Shown: positions 44,496-52,993 of the stretch, piece by piece
Layout: each line of letters opens with the position of its first letter
Numbering within the stretch: the stretch's first letter is position 1
Source: Zhihengliuella flava
Lineage (GTDB): Bacteria > Actinomycetota > Actinomycetes > Actinomycetales > Micrococcaceae
Assembly: GCF_015751895.1 (NCBI RefSeq)
Contig: NZ_JADOTZ010000001.1
Location: 744,001 to 808,000 of the forward strand
Length of the DNA: 64,000 nt
Direction: 5' to 3'
Position numbers and translations under genes: made by a program
Notes under the pieces: generated by a model
Seen by the model: the letters and a program-made list of their open reading frames with translations, nothing else
What the model was told of the DNA's origin: nothing
Databases searched by the model: none

Positions 44496-45938
44496 TCAGG
44501 AATCGTGGGTTTGCGCGGCCGCTGCGGCGCGCGCTGAGTCCGAGTCGGGGCGCTTAGCCTGCGTCCATCCTTCGGAGTTTCGTTGCGGCGCCACGCTGAG
44601 GGCCAGCGCACCGGCCGGGACGTTTTTGCGCACGACGGCGCCCGCACCCGTGTAGGCACCGTCACCAACGGTGACAGGGGCGACGAACACGGTGTTCGAG
44701 GCGGTGCGGACGTGGGAACCGATGACCGTCCGGTGCTTGTTCTCGCCGTCGTAGTTGGCGGTGATATTGCCGCAGCCGATGTTGGTGAATTCACCGATCT
44801 CCGAGTCGCCCGAATAGCCGAGGTGGCTGAGCTTGGCGCCCCGGCCGATCTTGGCGTTCTTCGTCTCGTAGAACGCACCAATCTTGGCCTCTGGGCCCAG
44901 CTCGGTCCCGGGGCGCACGTAGGCGAACGGGCCCACACTGGCGCCGGCGCCGATGGTCGAGTCGGTGACGTCGGACCGCTTCACCGTGGCGCCTTGACCC
45001 ACGTGCACATTGGTGAGTGTGGTGTCCGGGCCAATGACGGCGTCCGTGCCGATGGCGGTAGCACCGTGCAGTTGGGTGCCGGGCTTAATCGTGACGTCGT
45101 TGCTGAGCGCCACCTCCACGTCGATCCACGTGCTCTCCGGATCGACAATGGTCACGCCAGCGCGCATCCACTGGGTCAGCGTGCGGCGGTTCAGTTCCTT
45201 GCCGAGGGCGGCCAGCTGGACGCGATCGTTGGCGCCCTCCACCTGCCAGCGGTCCTGCGTCACCACGGCGGCCACGCGCCCGCCGGCCTCGCGGGCAATC
45301 GAGAGGACGTCCGTGAGGTACATCTCCCCCTGCGCATTATCCGTCGTCACACTCTGCAGCGCGGTGCGGAGGACGTCTGCGTCGAAGGCGTAGATGCCGG
45401 AGTTGACCTCGGTGAGGGCACGCTGGGCCTCGGTGGCATCCTTGTGTTCGACGATCCCAGCCACCGAACCGTCGTCGTTCCGCACGATTCGGCCGTAGCC
45501 CGTGGGGTCATCCAGGCGAGCGGTCAGCACGGTGACGGCGTTGCCGTCCGCCTCATGGGTGGCGACGAGCTGGCCCAGCTGTTCGCCCGTCAGCAAAGGG
45601 ACGTCGCCGTAGGTCACCACGACGGTGCCGCTCGCGTCGGCGTCCAGCGCCTCGAGGCCCACCTGGACGGCACGCCCGGTGCCGGGAATCTCATCCTGGT
45701 CGGCGATGCTGAGGTCCGGGTGGATGTTGAGCAGGTGCTCGACGACGCGGTCACGCTCATGCCGGACGACGGCGACGAGGCGCTGGGGGTTGAGCTCGGC
45801 GGCGGCAGCAAGTGCGTGGCCAACCATGGATTTGCCGCCGATCTCGTGGAGGATCTTCGGCTTCGCGGATTTCATCCGGGTGCCTGCCCCGGCTGCGAGG
45901 ACAATGACGGCGGCCGGTGCGTTGGCTTCCACGCTCAA
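44496..45938 (-). CDS. glmU: Bifunctional UDP-GlcNAc pyrophosphorylase/GlcN-1-P acetyltransferase
   Basis: Final two steps to UDP-GlcNAc for peptidoglycan. 480 residues: uridylyltransferase domain starting VLAAGAGTRMKSAKPKILHEIGGK, a linker, then a left-handed beta-helix of hexapeptide repeats with the acetyltransferase site (LGYSGDSEIGEFTNIGCGNITANYDGENKHRT). Actinobacterial-type C-terminal tail. Transcribed from just below tRNA-Gln toward prs. Confidence 0.96.
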   Translation of the reverse strand: MSVEANAPAAVIVLAAGAGTRMKSAKPKILHEIGGKSMVGHALAAAAELNPQRLVAVVRHERDRVVEHLLNIHPDLSIADQDEIPGTGRAVQVGLEALDADASGTVVVTYGDVPLLTGEQLGQLVATHEADGNAVTVLTARLDDPTGYGRIVRNDDGSVAGIVEHKDATEAQRALTEVNSGIYAFDADVLRTALQSVTTDNAQGEMYLTDVLSIAREAGGRVAAVVTQDRWQVEGANDRVQLAALGKELNRRTLTQWMRAGVTIVDPESTWIDVEVALSNDVTIKPGTQLHGATAIGTDAVIGPDTTLTNVHVGQGATVKRSDVTDSTIGAGASVGPFAYVRPGTELGPEAKIGAFYETKNAKIGRGAKLSHLGYSGDSEIGEFTNIGCGNITANYDGENKHRTVIGSHVRTASNTVFVAPVTVGDGAYTGAGAVVRKNVPAGALALSVAPQRNSEGWTQAKRPDSDSARAAAAAQTHDS

Positions 45939-46022
45939 GTTCTACTCCCTGCGTTGACTGCGTGAGGCCCGGCGCAGTCGCCGAGCGTCGTCAGTCTATC
46001 CGTTGTTCATCCGCGCGTAGTG

Positions 46023-46094
46023 TTCCGCCCCTAGGATTCGAACCTAGACTGCACGGCTCCAAAGGCCGGCGTGCTGCCATTACACCAGGGCGGA
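46023..46094 (-). tRNA. tRNA-Gln (anticodon UUG)
   Basis: 72-nt cloverleaf on the minus strand. Acceptor stem TCCGCCC/GGGCGGA (seven pairs, with the U1-A72 pair typical of tRNA-Gln), 3-bp D stem GTG/CAC, anticodon loop CTTTGGA giving UUG, T stem CTAGG/CCTAG with loop TTCGAAT, discriminator A. The outermost anticodon-stem pair is a C-U mismatch. No CCA is encoded. Lies 84 bp upstream of glmU on the same strand. Confidence 0.93.
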
Positions 46095-46164
46095 TAGTGC
46101 TTCGCGGCAATGCGCGGAACACGATCAGCCATTCTGCCATATTTCTCCGCCGCGCCCTTAACCA

Positions 46165-46203
46165 GCGGTGGCCGGTGTCCCCGCAAGGAACACCGGCCAC
46201 CGC
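46165..46203 (-). terminator. Stem-loop terminator after the second Tat-exported protein
   Basis: Perfect 14-bp stem GCGGTGGCCGGTGT with its complement and an 11-base loop, 24 bases beyond the stop at 46228. Closes the minus-strand gene group that begins at 48617. The 46095-46227 stretch holds nothing else evident. Confidence 0.8.
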
Positions 46204-46227
46204 AAGCGTGCGCTCGGGGCACAACCG

Positions 46228-46803
46228 CTAAGCGGCACAGACGCTGACGAGACCAGTGCCGACAACGGACGTTTGCGTGTTGCTCAGCGAATCGGCGTTC
46301 GCTCCACTCCCCGATTCCTCGTAGCCAGCCGGAGCTGCTGCGAAGGACAGCGTGTAGCTGCCGAGCAGGTCGGCAGCGACGACGTCGTTGGGCGTCGGGA
46401 TATAGAACTCCGTCGAGCTTCCCTCACTGATGACCGTCGTCGTGGTGAATTGCGCCGAACCGTCTTGGAGGATGTCGACGTCGAGCAACGAGTTGCCTGC
46501 GTCAATCACGCCCAAACTCAGTAGGGCATCACTCGTCAGAATAAACGTGGTCCCCACCGGAATGTCACCTGTGGTCGCGGTAATCGTGAACGTCGGATCA
46601 CCGAAAGCGGTAACAACGAGAAGGTCAATCCCACCCGTACACGAGGCGCTGACCGTGACGTCGAACTGCTGGACAGTGGACGCGGCGGCGGCTGGCGCCG
46701 AGACGGCCGCGGCGATGACGGGTACGGACCACGCGGCCCCCTTGGTGAGAGTACGGCGGTCAATGCCGGACCGCCGCCCCACGTTGTCATTGTGCTCCTG
46801 CAC
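46228..46803 (-). CDS. Tat-exported small protein, paralogue B
   Basis: 191 residues, no known domain. The N-terminus has a twin-arginine signal (DRRTLTKGAAWSVPVIAAAV) and an Ala-x-Ala site near residue 40. The mature part is rich in Thr, Ser, Val and Asp, beta-strand-like, and has two cysteines (SASCTGG and the penultimate VSVCAA) that could pair. It aligns with the protein at 48102-48617: DIPVGTTFILT with EIPAGTQFQLT, and LLGSYTLSFAAAPAG...GANADSLSNT with LLSSFTLTLLSAEPAG...GANTDSFSCT. GTG at 46803 with AAGGAGGGAACC in front decides the start over the longer frame. Probably a secreted or surface protein; function unknown. Confidence 0.75.
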   Translation of the reverse strand: MQEHNDNVGRRSGIDRRTLTKGAAWSVPVIAAAVSAPAAAASTVQQFDVTVSASCTGGIDLLVVTAFGDPTFTITATTGDIPVGTTFILTSDALLSLGVIDAGNSLLDVDILQDGSAQFTTTTVISEGSSTEFYIPTPNDVVAADLLGSYTLSFAAAPAGYEESGSGANADSLSNTQTSVVGTGLVSVCAA

Positions 46804-46897
46804 GGTTCCCTCCTTGCGTGGATGCCTCACCGCTCGTGCGGCTCGTTCTCCCATTACAGGCCGTGGTCCGCACCCTGCGTCACCCCCACGTCGACCA

Positions 46898-46907
46898 ATT
46901 GGCGCAA
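46898..46907 (-). promoter_or_regulatory. Shared 10-mer upstream of paralogue B
   Basis: ATTGGCGCAA, 95 bp upstream of the GTG at 46803, is identical to the 10-mer at 48732-48741 that lies 115 bp upstream of paralogue A. Candidate activator site; the neighbouring AraC protein is the obvious suspect. Confidence 0.4.
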
Positions 46908-46981
46908 TTTGACGCAACTATCGTCGGAAATCGTTCCAAATGCGATGACATGTCACGAGGATGAACTACGTGAGATCCACG

Positions 46982-48025
46982 TCAGCGACGGCCTGACGCG
47001 AACGAGATCAGTCGCTCGAGGGGGCCCTGCTGGGCGACGAAACGAAGCCACAGCCACGCGCCGATCAGACTGGCCGCAGTGATCGCCGCCATGAAGGACC
47101 ACGAGTCCGTCACCGGCACCCAACGCTCGAAGACAGCAAAGAGGATGACCTGCGCGCTGTAGATGGTCACAGGCATACGGCCCGCCGCGGCCAGCGGAGC
47201 CATCGCCCCCGAGATGAGGCGAGGCAGAGTGACCGACGTCAGCAACAGCAGTGCGCCAATCAACAAGGCTGCGCACCCGACGGCCACCAGATGTGCCGTC
47301 GTCGACGTGGCGCCGGGGTAAACCGAGGTGCCCAACAGGCGACCCAGCAGCACCGCCACGATCACCAGCGACGGGCCACCCAAAGCCAGGCACCAAGCCG
47401 TGCCGCGACTCCTGACATCACTGCGGGCCACGATTAATCCGCAGACAGCGAAGAAGAGGAACATGGGCAGCCAGTAACTTGGCCCGGCTGCCAGCCATGA
47501 GACGACCTTCGCTGCGGCCGGGTTCACGCTGGCCTGCGCCGCCAGGCCCGAGCTCACGGACCATTGATGGATGATCGGTGAAACCACGACGCCCACAGCT
47601 GCGACCACAGCCAGAACGCTTCGGGGCAGGAAGAGCATGGGCACGAGCACGAGCACGGTGACGCCGATGTAATCCAGCACCACCGCAATAGGCGAATCCA
47701 GCTGCCACAGGATCAGCCCCAGCAGGATCAGCAGGAAGCCGCGGCGCAGCAGCTGCAGACGCGTGTCCCGGCGCGAACCTCGAGGGTGGGGAGAAGCTCC
47801 ACCGGACATGAGCCCTACCGAGATGCCCGCCAACGTCACAAAAAGGGGCGCGGTCACCTGCGCTGCCGCGGCGACGGCTTTCAGGCCCACGTGACTGTCC
47901 GCCGTCACGGGGCTCGAATGGGCGAAAAACATTCCCAAGATGGCGATCCCGCGCGCGATGTCCAGCGCGACGACGCGGCGGCCACGTCGTTGACGGATGG
48001 CCGAGCGTGATCCTACAACTGTCAT
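46982..48025 (-). CDS. Multi-spanning acyltransferase-like membrane protein (DUF418/HGSNAT-like)
   Basis: 347 residues, about ten membrane segments. The opening VVALDIARGIAILGMFFAHSSP matches the N-terminal signature of heparan-alpha-glucosaminide acetyltransferase-like/DUF418 proteins, with the candidate catalytic histidine following the first segment. The C-terminal AAGRMPVTIYSAQ is a DUF418-type motif. Members move acetyl or other acyl groups across the membrane to glycans or other acceptors. The ATG at 48025 is chosen over a longer frame that would overlap the upstream gene. It lies between two paralogous Tat-exported genes on the same strand, which suggests it may modify them or their cell-wall target (inference). 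Confidence 0.75.
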   Translation of the reverse strand: MTVVGSRSAIRQRRGRRVVALDIARGIAILGMFFAHSSPVTADSHVGLKAVAAAAQVTAPLFVTLAGISVGLMSGGASPHPRGSRRDTRLQLLRRGFLLILLGLILWQLDSPIAVVLDYIGVTVLVLVPMLFLPRSVLAVVAAVGVVVSPIIHQWSVSSGLAAQASVNPAAAKVVSWLAAGPSYWLPMFLFFAVCGLIVARSDVRSRGTAWCLALGGPSLVIVAVLLGRLLGTSVYPGATSTTAHLVAVGCAALLIGALLLLTSVTLPRLISGAMAPLAAAGRMPVTIYSAQVILFAVFERWVPVTDSWSFMAAITAASLIGAWLWLRFVAQQGPLERLISFASGRR

Positions 48026-48101
48026 CACTTCATGCCTTAGCGCTGACACCGGCAGAAGGTCAGCACTGCGTACGCCGACCTCCTGCCCACAGCAGACTCC
48101 C

Positions 48102-48617
48102 TTACGAGCAGAGGATGAGGGTGCAGCTGAACGAATCCGTGTTGGCACCCGTCCCGCCCGCCGGCTCCGCCGACAGCAGAGTCAGCGTGAAGCTGGAGAG
48201 AAGGTTGACGCTCAGCAAACCGAAGTCCAGACGCGCGCCGCCGCCAGCAGGGATCGGGGCATCCAGCTGAAGGGTCGCGTTGTTCGCGTCACCTAGCTCG
48301 ACCAAGCCGAAGACAGTGCCATCGAGAATGCCTAGGAGGCCATCATCTCCGAGCGCTTGCAGCGAGAGCCCGGTGGTGGTGAGCTGGAACTGCGTACCGG
48401 CCGGGATCTCCGTGGTGCCGATGTTGTTGATGTCGAATCCTTGCGCAACCAAGTTCAGAGTTCCGGGGTCACCGACAATTTGAACGTCCCAGGCTTCGAC
48501 AACCGACGCCGCAGCGGACGGTGCAGCGACAGCCGCCGCGATGACCGGTACGGACCATGCTGCACCCTTGACGATGCCGCGGCGGCCGAGGCCGGACTGA
48601 TTGGTGCTTTCTTCCAT
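48102..48617 (-). CDS. Tat-exported small protein, paralogue A
   Basis: 171 residues. Twin-arginine signal GRRGIVKGAAWSVPVIAAAVAAPSAAAS nearly identical to that of paralogue B, cleavage near residue 41. The mature domain is Gly/Leu/Asp-rich with two cysteines at the very end (SFSCTLILCS). No recognised domain. AAGGGGAGC lies before the ATG at 48617, excluding the longer frame. First gene of a same-strand set with the acyltransferase (76 bp gap) and paralogue B. Function unknown; a secreted Ig-like or adhesin-like single-domain protein is one possibility. Confidence 0.75.
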   Translation of the reverse strand: MEESTNQSGLGRRGIVKGAAWSVPVIAAAVAAPSAAASVVEAWDVQIVGDPGTLNLVAQGFDINNIGTTEIPAGTQFQLTTTGLSLQALGDDGLLGILDGTVFGLVELGDANNATLQLDAPIPAGGGARLDFGLLSVNLLSSFTLTLLSAEPAGGTGANTDSFSCTLILCS

Positions 48618-48664
48618 ATTGCTCCCCTTGTCGTAGCGCCCTCGAGGCGAATCTGCGAGTTCCC

Positions 48665-48684
48665 TGTGAGTCAGCACTCACAGC
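48665..48684 (-). promoter_or_regulatory. Palindrome in the promoter region of paralogue A
   Basis: CTGTGAGT-CAGC-ACTCACAG, perfect 8-bp arms, 48 bp upstream of the start at 48617. Likely an operator or a 5'-leader hairpin. It resembles a CRP half-site pair but the spacing (TGTGA-N8-TCACA) is two bases too long for that. Confidence 0.45.
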
Positions 48685-48731
48685 TCCAACTCAATCCGAA
48701 CCCCGGTTCTCAGCGGAGTGTGCGCGGGGTG

Positions 48732-48741
48732 ATTGGCGCAA
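48732..48741 (-). promoter_or_regulatory. Shared 10-mer upstream of paralogue A
   Basis: ATTGGCGCAA, identical to 46898-46907, placed between the AraC stop and the paralogue A promoter region. Confidence 0.4.
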
Positions 48742-48802
48742 AAAAGCACTAAGTCCGTCACGCATCGTTCTCAGCGAAAATTTTGCGTCGCGTCGTGACG
48801 CT

Positions 48803-49762
48803 CTACCGGCCGCGTTGGGCCCGAATTTCCAGCGGCGCACCCCACCCGTGCGCGGCCAGCGCGCGCCGCAGTAACTGGGGTGAATTGAATCCGGAGTGGT
48901 GAGCCACCTCGGGAATGGAGAGCACGTCGTAACGCTCGTCCCGCAACAAGTGGACCGCCTGTTCGACGCGCAGGCGCCGCAGGGTGGCCGCCACGGAGGT
49001 TCCGTGCTGGGAAAACGCGCGCTGGAGGTGCCGGAGGGAGACGTTGAGGTCACGCGCAACGGCCTCCGGCATCAAGTGAGGATCCGCTCGCCGCGCAGTC
49101 ATGAGCCGCAGAGCCCGGTCATACATCGACGACGGCGCGCTCTGCGCAGGATCGGCCATACCGCGATTCGAGAGCAGCAGCGCCCCCACCATTTCTTGGA
49201 CCAGCTTCTCCACGAAGTAGGCCTCGAGTGCGCTCGCCTCCTCGTCAGTGTCCGCCGCCGCATCGAAGAAGCGCAGCGCGGGCTGCATGAGCGCCTGCGC
49301 GGTGGTCAGGGGCCCATCCACCACCTCGGGCGAGAGCCCGAACTCGTCCAAGATGTCGTACGGGACGCCTGCGGCCAGCAGTCGACAATCGCGCTCCCAC
49401 GCCACGGCGTACGTCTGGTTCGTCCGGTACACAAAGACATCGCGCTCGCCCGCCCTGAAGGCCGGCCCCGCCTTGGGGTCCACGCGCACCCCGCCCCGCT
49501 CCACCAAGCACACCATCAGCAGGTCTTCTTGGCCGCGCGCGGGCACCATCGTGCCGTGTCCGGCCGCCACCTCGGTCCGCATCACTACGCTGCTGCGGAT
49601 CTCGGAGACGGAGAGGGTGGCGCCCCACGCCGGATGACGCGGCACGATCAGCCCAAAATCGCCCACCCCACCACCGGGAAAGATCTCTCCGTTGACTTGG
49701 ACATGGTCCGCCGAGTAAACCACCACCGTGCGGCTCACACTGCGCTGCCGAACCTGCGCCAT
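48803..49762 (-). CDS. AraC-family transcriptional regulator
   Basis: 319 residues. An N-terminal cupin-like sensor of the AraC-binding type (to about 180), then two helix-turn-helix units at the C-terminus: AVARDLNVSLRHLQRAFSQHGTSVAATLRRLRVEQAVHLL and IPEVAHHSGFNSPQLLRRALAAHGW, the standard AraC arrangement. GGAGGGGG precedes the ATG at 49762. It is just upstream of, and co-oriented with, the Tat-protein/acyltransferase genes, so it may regulate them. Inducer unknown. Confidence 0.88.
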   Translation of the reverse strand: MAQVRQRSVSRTVVVYSADHVQVNGEIFPGGGVGDFGLIVPRHPAWGATLSVSEIRSSVVMRTEVAAGHGTMVPARGQEDLLMVCLVERGGVRVDPKAGPAFRAGERDVFVYRTNQTYAVAWERDCRLLAAGVPYDILDEFGLSPEVVDGPLTTAQALMQPALRFFDAAADTDEEASALEAYFVEKLVQEMVGALLLSNRGMADPAQSAPSSMYDRALRLMTARRADPHLMPEAVARDLNVSLRHLQRAFSQHGTSVAATLRRLRVEQAVHLLRDERYDVLSIPEVAHHSGFNSPQLLRRALAAHGWGAPLEIRAQRGR

Positions 49763-49844
49763 CAAACCCCCTCCAGCACGCCTCTTCCGTTGCCTCGATC
49801 CTAGCGAACGAGCCGCTGGGGCCGCCGTCGCCAGGCGCGCACTT

Positions 49845-50849
49845 TCAGGAGCTGCGGCGCACCACCAGCTCCGCCTCCAACAACACATCCCGCGGCGGCG
49901 CCCCGCCCACAAGGTCGACGACGGCGTCGGCCAGCGCCTGGCTCAGCTCGTCCCACGGCTGCGCCACGGTGGTCAGGGGCGGGTCCAGCGTCTCCGCCAG
50001 CCCCGAGTCATCGAAGCCCACCAGCGAAACCTGATCCGGCACGCCGAACCCGCGCTGCCGCAGGACGGTCAGCGCGCCGGCGGCCATCTCGTCCGAGGCC
50101 GCGAACACGGCATCCGGAGTCAGCTCCGGGCGTGCGTTGCGCTCCAGCACCTGGCTCATGGCCGCCGCGCCCGAGGCGCGGGTGAAGTCGCCGACAGCGA
50201 CCAGCCGAGGATCCGCCACCTCCCCCACCGCCTCCACGAATGCCTGGCGCCGCAACCGCCCGCCGGGGGCGTTCGCGGGCCCGGCAAGGTGCGCGATGCG
50301 CCGGCGTCCGCGCGCGCGCAGGTGCGCGACGACGTCGTACACCGGCTCCTGTTCCCGGACCGAGACGGTGGACAGGCCGGCTGCGGATTCCACGCCGCTG
50401 CACACGGTCGGGATGCCCGCCGCCGCCAACTCGGCGGGAAAAGGATCGTCCTCCCGTGGGGCCACCACGATGGCGCCATCAACATGGCCGGCCCGCGCGT
50501 AGTCCAGGGTGCGGGCCCGTTCGGGCGCGTTCGAGGCCATCAACAGCACGAGCGTCACCTCCCGCTCGGCGAGCGCAGCCGTGACGCCCCGGAGCATTCT
50601 TGCGTACGTCGGGTCCGCGAAGAGCAGGTGCTGGGGCTCGGTAATCAGGAAGGCGACGGAGCCGCTACGGCCCGTGGCGAGGCTGCGTGCATGGTGGTTG
50701 GCCGCATACCCCGTGGCGGCCATGGCGGCCTCGATGCGCTCGCGCGCCACCGCAGAGACGTGGTGCCCACCGTTGAGAACGCGAGAGACCGTGCCGCGGG
50801 AGACGCCGGCGGCTGCGGCCACGTCGCGAATGGTGGGGCGAGAGCTCAT
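49845..50849 (-). CDS. LacI-family transcriptional repressor
   Basis: 334 residues: N-terminal headpiece TIRDVAAAAGVSRGTVSRVLNGGHHVS (hinge helix near 50) and a periplasmic-binding-protein-like sensor domain. Divergent from the GH42 beta-galactosidase gene, with a 20-bp perfect palindrome in the intergenic region at 50880-50899. It almost certainly controls that gene and itself in response to a galactoside. Confidence 0.93.
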   Translation of the reverse strand: MSSRPTIRDVAAAAGVSRGTVSRVLNGGHHVSAVARERIEAAMAATGYAANHHARSLATGRSGSVAFLITEPQHLLFADPTYARMLRGVTAALAEREVTLVLLMASNAPERARTLDYARAGHVDGAIVVAPREDDPFPAELAAAGIPTVCSGVESAAGLSTVSVREQEPVYDVVAHLRARGRRRIAHLAGPANAPGGRLRRQAFVEAVGEVADPRLVAVGDFTRASGAAAMSQVLERNARPELTPDAVFAASDEMAAGALTVLRQRGFGVPDQVSLVGFDDSGLAETLDPPLTTVAQPWDELSQALADAVVDLVGGAPPRDVLLEAELVVRRSS

Positions 50850-50879
50850 GCACCTGAGATTAGCAGTGCATCTGTGGCA

Positions 50880-50899
50880 GACTGTGACCGGTCACAGTC
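50880..50899. promoter_or_regulatory. LacI operator, perfect 20-bp palindrome
   Basis: GACTGTGACCGGTCACAGTC lies between the divergent LacI and beta-galactosidase genes, 30 bp before the repressor gene start and 19 bp before the hydrolase ATG. The central CG is typical of LacI-family sites. Confidence 0.85.
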
Positions 50900-50917
50900 C
50901 AACGTGAGGAGACGCAC

Positions 50918-52993
50918 ATGCCCGCACCGAACCACCACTGGCCGGAACTCGACGGAATTGTCTACGGCGGTGATTACAACCCCGAGCAATGGCCGCGGGA
51001 CGTGTGGGCCGAGGACGCGCGACTCATGCAGGAGGCCGGGGTCACCATGGTGAGCCTCGGCATCTTCTCTTGGGCCCTGCTTGAACCCGAAGAGGGCGTG
51101 TTTGACTTCGAGTGGCTCGACGACGCGATCGACCTCCTGCATCGGCATGGAATCGCCGTGGATTTGGCCACTCCCACCGCCTCGCCGCCCGCCTGGTTCT
51201 TTGCTCGCTACCCGCACACGCAGGTGGTGGACCGGGACGGACGCACCCTCGGATTCGGCTCCCGCGGCATGGTCTCCCACTCCGCGCCGGAATACCGGGA
51301 GGCCATCGTTCGGATCGCCAGCGCGCTGGGTGAGCGCTACGGCACCCACCCCAACGTGGTGCTCTGGCACGTGCACAACGAGTACGGCGTGCCGGTTGCC
51401 GAAGACTACTCACCCTCGGCGGTGCGCGCCTTCCGCGATTGGTTGCGTGCCCGCTATGGCACGCTCGACGCGCTCAACGACGCCTGGGGCACCGCCTTCT
51501 GGGGTCAGCGCTACGAGCAGTGGGAGCACGTCGGCGCGCCCGCGGCGGCGGCCACCACCGTGAATCCGGCCCAGCGCCTCGACTTCGCGCGCTTCAGCGA
51601 TCACCAGTTGCGCGCCTGTTACTTGGCCGAACGCGACGCCCTGCGCGCTGTCACGCAGCGCCCCATCACCACCAATTTCATGGCCAACCAGGAGTGGACC
51701 ACCGACCTCTGGGCGTGGGGACAGATCGTCGACGTCGTGGCGGACGACCACTACCTCACGGCAGCGGACCCGCAAGCCCACATCGGACTGGCCTTCGCCG
51801 CCGACCTGTCCCGTTCTGTGGGCGGGGGGAAGCCGTGGATGCTCATGGAGCACTCCACGTCCGCGGTGAACTGGCAGCCGCGCAACGTCGCCAAGCGCCC
51901 CGGCGAGATGCAACGCAACTCGCTGGCCCACTTTGCCCGCGGGGCGGACGCCATCATGTTCTTCCAGTGGCGGGCCTCCCGCAGCGGCGCGGAGAAATTT
52001 CACTCGGCAATGGTCCCGCACGCGGGGACCGACTCGCGGCTCTGGCGCGAGGTCGTTGAGCTCGGCTCCGCGGTGCGCCAGCTGGGTGAAGTCCGTGGCG
52101 CTGCCGTCCGAGCCGACGTCGCCATCTTGCTCGACTACGAGTCGATCTGGGCCCAACGCCTCGAGTGGCGGCCCACCAACGACGCGGATCCGATCGAGAC
52201 CATCCGCCGCTTCTATGCTGCCCTCTGGCGCGATGGCGTCACCGTCGACTTCGCGCACCCTGGACAGGACCTCAGCGGCTACCGGCTGGTCCTGGCTCCG
52301 GCGCAGTACCTGCTGACCGAGGAGCAAGGCCGCAACCTCACCGCGTACGTGGCCGGCGGCGGCACGCTGGTCACGTCCTATTTCTCCGCCGTGGTCAACG
52401 AGCACGACACCGTGCATGCCGGCGGGTTCCTCTCGCCCTTGCGCGAGGCGCTCGGGTGCGATGTGGAGGAATTCCTCCCCCTCCGCGCCGGGGTCACGGA
52501 GGCGGTGAGCTATACGACGGCGGCCGGCGAGCGCGTGGAGCTGTCCTGCGACGACTGGCAAGAGGACCTGCGCCTGCGGTCCGCACCGACAGGTTCCGGC
52601 GGCGCGGACGTTCGCGCCGTCTTCACCTCCGGACCGGGCGCGGAGCTCGCCTCCTGCGGCCTGAAGCCCCAGGCCGCAGCGATCACGCGCCACCGGCACG
52701 GTCACGGCACCGGCTGGTACCTCTCCACCCGGCTGACGGAAGAGGGGTTGGCCACGGTCCTGGCGGACGTTTACGCGGATGCCGGCGTCACCCCGCGGCG
52801 CGCCGCGGGGATCGAACGCGTGGTCCGCGTCCACTCCGATACCGAGTACGTCACCTACATCAACCACACCGACGCCGCGGCCACCGTTGACGCCGCGGGA
52901 ACGGATCTGCTCACCGGCGAGAGGGCGTCGGGCGAACTGACGCTGCCCGCCGGGCGCGTCGCCGTCGTGCGGGTGAACGACGCCGCGCGCTAG
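50918..52993 (+). CDS. GH42 beta-galactosidase
   Basis: 691-residue glycoside hydrolase family 42 enzyme without signal peptide. TIM barrel with GGDYNPEQWP near the N-terminus, the acid/base Glu in WHVHNEYGVPV (about 150-160) and the nucleophile Glu in PWMLMEHSTSAVNWQP (about 305-320). The trimerisation domain follows (LAPAQYLLTEEQGRNL) and then a C-terminal beta domain. ATG with GAGGAG ten bases upstream. No permease gene adjoins, so uptake of the galactoside depends on genes elsewhere. Repressed by the divergent LacI protein (inference). Confidence 0.93.
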   Translation: MPAPNHHWPELDGIVYGGDYNPEQWPRDVWAEDARLMQEAGVTMVSLGIFSWALLEPEEGVFDFEWLDDAIDLLHRHGIAVDLATPTASPPAWFFARYPHTQVVDRDGRTLGFGSRGMVSHSAPEYREAIVRIASALGERYGTHPNVVLWHVHNEYGVPVAEDYSPSAVRAFRDWLRARYGTLDALNDAWGTAFWGQRYEQWEHVGAPAAAATTVNPAQRLDFARFSDHQLRACYLAERDALRAVTQRPITTNFMANQEWTTDLWAWGQIVDVVADDHYLTAADPQAHIGLAFAADLSRSVGGGKPWMLMEHSTSAVNWQPRNVAKRPGEMQRNSLAHFARGADAIMFFQWRASRSGAEKFHSAMVPHAGTDSRLWREVVELGSAVRQLGEVRGAAVRADVAILLDYESIWAQRLEWRPTNDADPIETIRRFYAALWRDGVTVDFAHPGQDLSGYRLVLAPAQYLLTEEQGRNLTAYVAGGGTLVTSYFSAVVNEHDTVHAGGFLSPLREALGCDVEEFLPLRAGVTEAVSYTTAAGERVELSCDDWQEDLRLRSAPTGSGGADVRAVFTSGPGAELASCGLKPQAAAITRHRHGHGTGWYLSTRLTEEGLATVLADVYADAGVTPRRAAGIERVVRVHSDTEYVTYINHTDAAATVDAAGTDLLTGERASGELTLPAGRVAVVRVNDAAR

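Noticed and set aside
50880-50899. CRP/GlxR-type cAMP site TGTGA-N-TCACA
   Set aside because: The spacer is four bases instead of six, and the dyad lies between a LacI gene and its target; a LacI operator explains it better.
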